Of a stretch of 12,500 bases of DNA, positions 9,354 to 12,500 are shown one piece after another (position 1 is the stretch's first letter; every line of letters begins with the position of its first letter). A program made the translations under genes and the position numbers. The notes below the pieces were generated by a model that was not told where the DNA came from, did no database searches, and saw only the letters and a program-made list of their open reading frames with translations. Source of the DNA: Stramonita haemastoma (lineage: Eukaryota > Mollusca > Gastropoda > Neogastropoda > Muricidae); contig CM060328.1 of assembly GCA_030674155.1 (NCBI GenBank), positions 45,284,753 to 45,297,252 of the forward strand. Reading direction: 5' to 3'.

Positions 9354-10253
9354 GTGGAGTGGAGTGGAGGTGGCGGAGAGTGGAGTGGAGTGAGGTGGAG
9401 TGGAGTGGAGGTGGAGTAGAGGTGGAGTGGAGGTGGAGGGAGGTGGAGGGGAGTGGATGTGGAGTGAGGTGGAGTGGAGTGGAGGTGGAGTGGAGTGGAG
9501 GTGGAGTGGAGGTGGAGTGGAGTGAGTGGAGTGAGGGGAGGTGAGTGGAGTGAGGTGGAGTGAGGTGAGGTGGAGTGAGTGTGGAGTGAGGTGGAGTGAG
9601 GTGGAGTGGAGTGAGGTGGAGTGAGGTGGAGTGGAGTGGAGTGGAGTGAGGTGGAGTGAGGTGGAGTGGAGTGAGGTGGAGTGAGGTGGAGTGAGGTGGA
9701 GTGAGGTGGAGTGAGGTGAGGTGGAGTGAGGTGGAGTGAGGTGAGGTGGAGTGAGGTGAGGTGGAGTGAGGTGGAGTGAGGTGAGGTGGAGTGAGGTGAG
9801 GTGGAGTGAGGTGGAGTGAGGTGAGGTGGAGTGAGGTGGAGTGAGGTGAGGTGGAGTGAGGTGAGGTGGAGTGAGGTGGAGTGAGGTGAGGTGAGTGAGG
9901 TGGAGTGAGGTGAGGTGGAGTGAGGTGGAGTGAGGTGGAGTGAGGTGGAGTGCAGTGAGGTGGAGTGAGGTGGAGTGCAGTGAGGTGGAGTGAGGTGGAG
10001 TGAAGTGGAGTGGAGTGAGGTGAGGTGGAGTGAGGTGGAGTGAGGTGGAGTGAGGTGGAGTGGAGTGGGTGGAGTGAGGTGGAGTGAAGTGGAGTGGAGT
10101 GGAGTGAGGTGGAGTGAGGTGGAGTGGAGTGAGGTGGAGTGAGGTGGAGTGAGGTGAGTGAGTGGAGTGGAGTGGAGTGAGGTGGAGTGAGTGGAGTGAA
10201 GTGGAATGGAGGTGAAGTGGAGGTGGAGTGGATGGAGTGGAGTGGAGGTGGGA
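9354..10253 (+). repeat. GGAGT/GAGGT minisatellite, about 900 bp
   Basis: Almost entirely built of two 5-bp words, GGAGT and GAGGT. In the centre they alternate as 10-bp (GGAGT GAGGT) and 15-bp (GGAGT GAGGT GAGGT) modules. The flanks (9354-9540 and about 10190-10253) use GGAGGT-type variants instead. The G-rich strand is plus and contains no C over long stretches. All three minus-strand frames are open for over 300 codons (Ser, Thr, Pro, His, Leu) because the repeat lacks stops in every register. That simultaneous openness argues against any being a gene. Confidence 0.97.
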
Positions 10254-10434
10254 GCTGTACACTGACTTCGGAGATGATGTCTAAACGTGACACGGGTAAT
10301 CATGCGGTTTTCTTGTTTGTTTGTTGTTGTTGTTTTTATTTCAAGTCATCCGTTCTTACCGACACGCAATGGCCCACTGTTTTGAAAGACACAACAGGTG
10401 TAAATGTGCGTGAAAGATGTTTTGCGCGCGTTCG

Positions 10435-10440
10435 CACATA
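10435..10440. repeat. Target-site duplication, first copy
   Basis: CACATA at the 3' boundary of the nested SINE-B insertion, identical to 10992-10997. Joining the two SINE-A pieces with one copy kept restores the order seen in SINE-A copy 2. Confidence 0.6.
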
Positions 10441-10545
10441 TTTAGTTAGTTAGTTAGTCTAGTTAGTTAGCTAGTTATTTGTTTGTTTGTTTGTTTGTTT
10501 GTTTATTTATCTATTTATTTGTTTGTTTGTTTGTTTATCTATTTA
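10441..10545 (-). repeat. TTAG/GTTT/ATTT tail of SINE-B copy 2
   Basis: On the plus strand TTAG units change to GTTT and ATTT/ATCT units. On the SINE strand this is an A-rich tetranucleotide tail (AAAC, AAAT, CTAA) that begins right after GGTATAAA. Confidence 0.85.
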
Positions 10546-10595
10546 TACCACTTTATGTCACAGTAGATTTCTCTGCGTGAAATTTGGACAGCTCT

Positions 10596-10627
10596 CCCCC
10601 CACCCCCACCCCCCCACCCCCACCCCC
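10596..10627 (-). repeat. C-run cluster, minus-strand G-quadruplex-type motif
   Basis: Five C runs (six, five, seven, five, five) separated by single A residues. The matching position in SINE-B copy 1 is a short CTCCCCGGGGA, so the array arose within this copy. Confidence 0.85.
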
Positions 10628-10991
10628 GAGAGAGCGCGTCGCCACACGTGCAGCGCCTACTCAATTTTTGTTTTTGTTTTTTCCTGCCCGCAGTTTTTTG
10701 GTTTGTTTGTTTCCCTATCAGAGTGGCTTTTTTTTTTTTTTACAGAATTTTGCCAGGGACAACCCTTTTGTTGCCGTGGGTTCTTTTACGTGCGCTAAAT
10801 AATGATGTGTAACACACGGGATCTGGGTTTATCGCCTCATTCGAAAGACTAGCACCCAGACCACCACTCATGATCTAATGGATGGGGGAAAAGTTTGGGG
10901 CCCAAACGGTATTCGAACCACTGCACACTCCGACCCGGACTTTTCGCTTTCTAGACAGGCGTGTTACCTCTAGACCACCGATCCATTGATC

Positions 10992-10997
10992 CACATA
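10992..10997. repeat. Target-site duplication, second copy
   Basis: CACATA at the 5' boundary of the nested SINE-B insertion. Six bases could match by chance, so the support comes from the matching breakpoints in the host SINE. Confidence 0.6.
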
Positions 10998-11147
10998 GGG
11001 CCTCGGTTTATGACGGCGGGAGTAGAATCAGTGCTGACGTAAAACTTCAGAAGAAATGCCCTGGAAAGGCTGTTTCCTTGGTGGCTCGAAACCGGGTTTG
11101 ATCCTAGACCGTCAAATCACGACCACAATGCTCTAACCACTATGCTA

Positions 11148-11202
11148 CCCACCACCAACACCACCACCACCACCGCCCCCCCCCCCCCCCCCACACACAC
11201 AA

Positions 11203-11234
<32 letters not shown>

Positions 11235-11236
11235 CA

Positions 11237-11286
<50 letters not shown>
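11148..11286. repeat. Compound CCA - C17 - ACGC - AC array
   Basis: CCA trinucleotides (11148-11175), a C17 run (11176-11192), a short CA stretch, ACGC units (about 11202-11235) and then AC dinucleotides to 11286. It abuts the 5' end of SINE-A copy 5. Confidence 0.94.
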
Positions 11287-11293
<7 letters not shown>

Positions 11294-11517
11294 TACACTT
11301 TAAAAACCCCTCCAGCTGTTATTTGAAAGAAACAAAAAAAAAAGGCAGAATCAGCTAGCTGTGGTTCTTGGCATCCATGGCACGAACATACCCAGCATGC
11401 AATCTGCTACCAGAAAGAAGATGACTTCCGCCCAAGACGTTAACTTGTCCAGGACGAACTTCCGGAAAGTTTCGATTAAGCTTTACTATAACCCCTCAAG
11501 GAGTCTTGCTGTTAGTC
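11287..11517. other. Unassigned spacer
   Basis: About 230 bases. A 65-codon plus frame (11361-11558) has no recognisable domain and runs into a SINE tail, so I do not call it a gene. Confidence 0.45.
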
Positions 11518-11620
11518 CAGTCTACAAAACTGCATACATACGGGGACTGGAATTTTAAAAAAAAATTAAAAGTACATGACTGCTTATTTCATTATCCTTG
11601 AAAATTTGAAATAAATAAAT
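11518..11620 (+). mobile_element. SINE-A copy 6, 3' end only
   Basis: Begins at TCTACAAAACTGCATACAT, then ACGGGGACTGGAATTTT, an A-run, TGACTGCTTATTTCATTATC and an AAATAAATAAATG tail. Only the last 100 or so bases of the family are present. Confidence 0.82.
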
Positions 11621-11688
11621 GATAATGCCATGGGAATCCAACCTAGGGTTTGAAGAGTGCAAGACAGGCTTGTACTCCAAGCCTGCAA

Positions 11689-11690
<2 letters not shown>

Positions 11691-11756
<66 letters not shown>

Positions 11757-11771
11757 TCGTTGTGTGTGTGT

Positions 11772-11839
<68 letters not shown>

Positions 11840-11958
11840 TGTGTGTGTTTGTGTGTGTGTGGTATATATATAATTGTGTATGTGTGTGTATGTATGTGTA
11901 TGTGTGTAAGTATGTATGTATGTGTGTATGTGTGTGTATGTGTGTATGCGTGTATGTA

Positions 11959-12000
<42 letters not shown>

Positions 12001-12052
12001 TATGCGTGTATATATGTATAAATGTGTATGTATGTATGTATGTATGTATGTA

Positions 12053-12088
<36 letters not shown>

Positions 12089-12500
12089 TGTATGTATGTA
12101 TGTATGTATGTATGTATGTATGTATGTATGTATGTGTGTGTGTGTTTGTGTGTATGTATGTATGTATGTATGTATGTGTGTATGTGTATGTATGTATGTG
12201 TGTGTGTTTGTGTGTGTGCGTGTGTGTGTGTATGTATGTGTATGTGTGTATGTGTGTATTATGTATTATGTATGCGCGTGTGTATGTATGTGTTTATTAT
12301 GTATGCGCGTGTGTGTGTATGTGTGTATGTGTTTGTATGTATGTGTGTGTGTTTGTGTGTGTGTGCATGTGTGCATGTATGTGTGTATGTGTGTATTATG
12401 TATGTGCGTGTGTGTGTATTATGCATGTGCGTGTGTGTATGTGTGTATTATGTATGTGCGTGTGTGTGTATGTGTGTGTGTGTGTGCGTGCGTGCGTGTG
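11691..12500. repeat. (TG)n/(GTAT)n complex array to window end
   Basis: Perfect TG runs (11691-11754, then most of 11761-11860), a short ATATATATA break, then mixed TGTA, TGTG and TGCG units. A clean GTAT block lies at about 12028-12133, and variants of a TGTGTATTATGTATG phrase recur toward the end (first near 12250). The array continues past the window edge. The poly-Cys/Val frames through it are artefacts. Confidence 0.96.

Larger units (their letters stand above)
10441..10991 (-). mobile_element. SINE-B copy 2, nested insertion
   Basis: Minus-strand copy, clearly related to SINE-B copy 1 over its whole length. The A box is TGGTCTAGAGG (10977-10967). The B box is GGTTCGAATAC (10919-10909, one change from consensus). 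The core has AAACCCAGATCCCGTGTGTT, TAGCGCACGTAAAAG and CACGGCAACAAAAGGG, and the 3' end is GTGACATAAAGTGGTATAAA followed by a TAAA/CAAA tail (10545-10441). The hexamer CACATA flanks it on both sides (10435-10440 and 10992-10997) and looks like a target-site duplication. It lies inside the core of SINE-A copy 5, so it is the younger element. A C-rich expansion at 10596-10627 is absent from copy 1. Confidence 0.82.
10305..11153 (-). mobile_element. SINE-A copy 5 with tRNA head, split by SINE-B
   Basis: Minus-strand element in two pieces. The 5' piece (11153-10992) has A box TGGTTAGAGCA (11139-11129), B box GGATCAAACCC (11104-11094, one mismatch), about 60 bases of body, and the first bases of the core (GTCATAAACCGAGGCCC). 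The 3' piece (10440-10305) resumes in the core with TGTGCGAACGCGCGCAAAAC and goes on through GGGCCATTGCGTGTCGGT to GAACGGATGAC, AAATAAA and an AAC-rich tail. The usual 3' part with GAGTGCTTATTCC is deleted. The gap is filled by SINE-B copy 2. This is the only SINE-A copy here that shows a head, so it suggests what the full family looks like. Confidence 0.75.

Noticed and set aside
9289..10303. Three overlapping minus-strand frames of 313-334 codons rich in Ser, Thr, Pro, His and Leu
   Set aside because: All three registers are open at once, because the 5-bp-word repeat has no stops on that strand. Composition is entirely repeat-derived, so this is not a mucin-like or antifreeze gene.
11619..12021. 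Cys/Val-rich plus frames of 84 and 123 codons
   Set aside because: Translation of the TG/GTAT array.

Overview
The window looks like non-genic nuclear DNA from a repeat-rich invertebrate. My best guess is a mollusc, probably a marine gastropod. That is an inference from tRNA-derived SINEs that share a conserved central domain, from degraded LINE fragments, and from a very high load of long simple-sequence arrays. I see no intact host gene, no bacterial-type operon, no rRNA and no functional tRNA. Most long open frames are translations of microsatellites. The only convincing protein homology is two decayed non-LTR retrotransposon (LINE) coding remnants.

Layout. 1-1112 holds CT, TG, ACGC and CA arrays, a C21/A16 homopolymer junction and a first SINE-A copy. 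1113-1500 is unassigned. 1676-2093 is an uninterrupted purine run, followed by a GA array at 2220-2301. 2302-3690 is a 5'-truncated LINE on the minus strand, abutted by a GACA/GAGA array. 3850-5160 holds a GTTT array, a G-run cluster, a second SINE-A copy and unassigned sequence. 5162-5905 holds two CT arrays, a LINE 3' tail like that of the minus-strand LINE, and a tRNA-derived SINE head on the minus strand. 6249-6529 is a second LINE C-terminal remnant (+) whose stop codon runs into a GATA/GACA array. 6846-7230 holds a probable LINE 3' tail with an ATTC tail and a truncated SINE-A copy, both minus, running into a GATA/GACG/GACA/GATA array. 7619-8300 holds GA and GCT arrays and another SINE-A copy. 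8795-9207 is a well preserved tRNA-derived SINE (SINE-B). 9354-10253 is a 900-bp minisatellite made of two 5-bp words. 10305-11153 is a SINE-A copy with its own tRNA-like head, split by a younger SINE-B insertion that carries a matching CACATA on both sides. 11176-12500 is C, ACGC, AC, TG and GTAT arrays with one more SINE-A 3' end.

The pieces form a retroelement and microsatellite landscape rather than a pathway. SINEs of two families share a central domain, LINE remnants show where mobilising machinery once existed, and many simple-repeat arrays start exactly at retroelement ends or truncation points. I found no evidence for an undescribed gene system. The most informative items are the nested SINE insertion, the shared SINE core, the repeated LINE tail and the two-word minisatellite.
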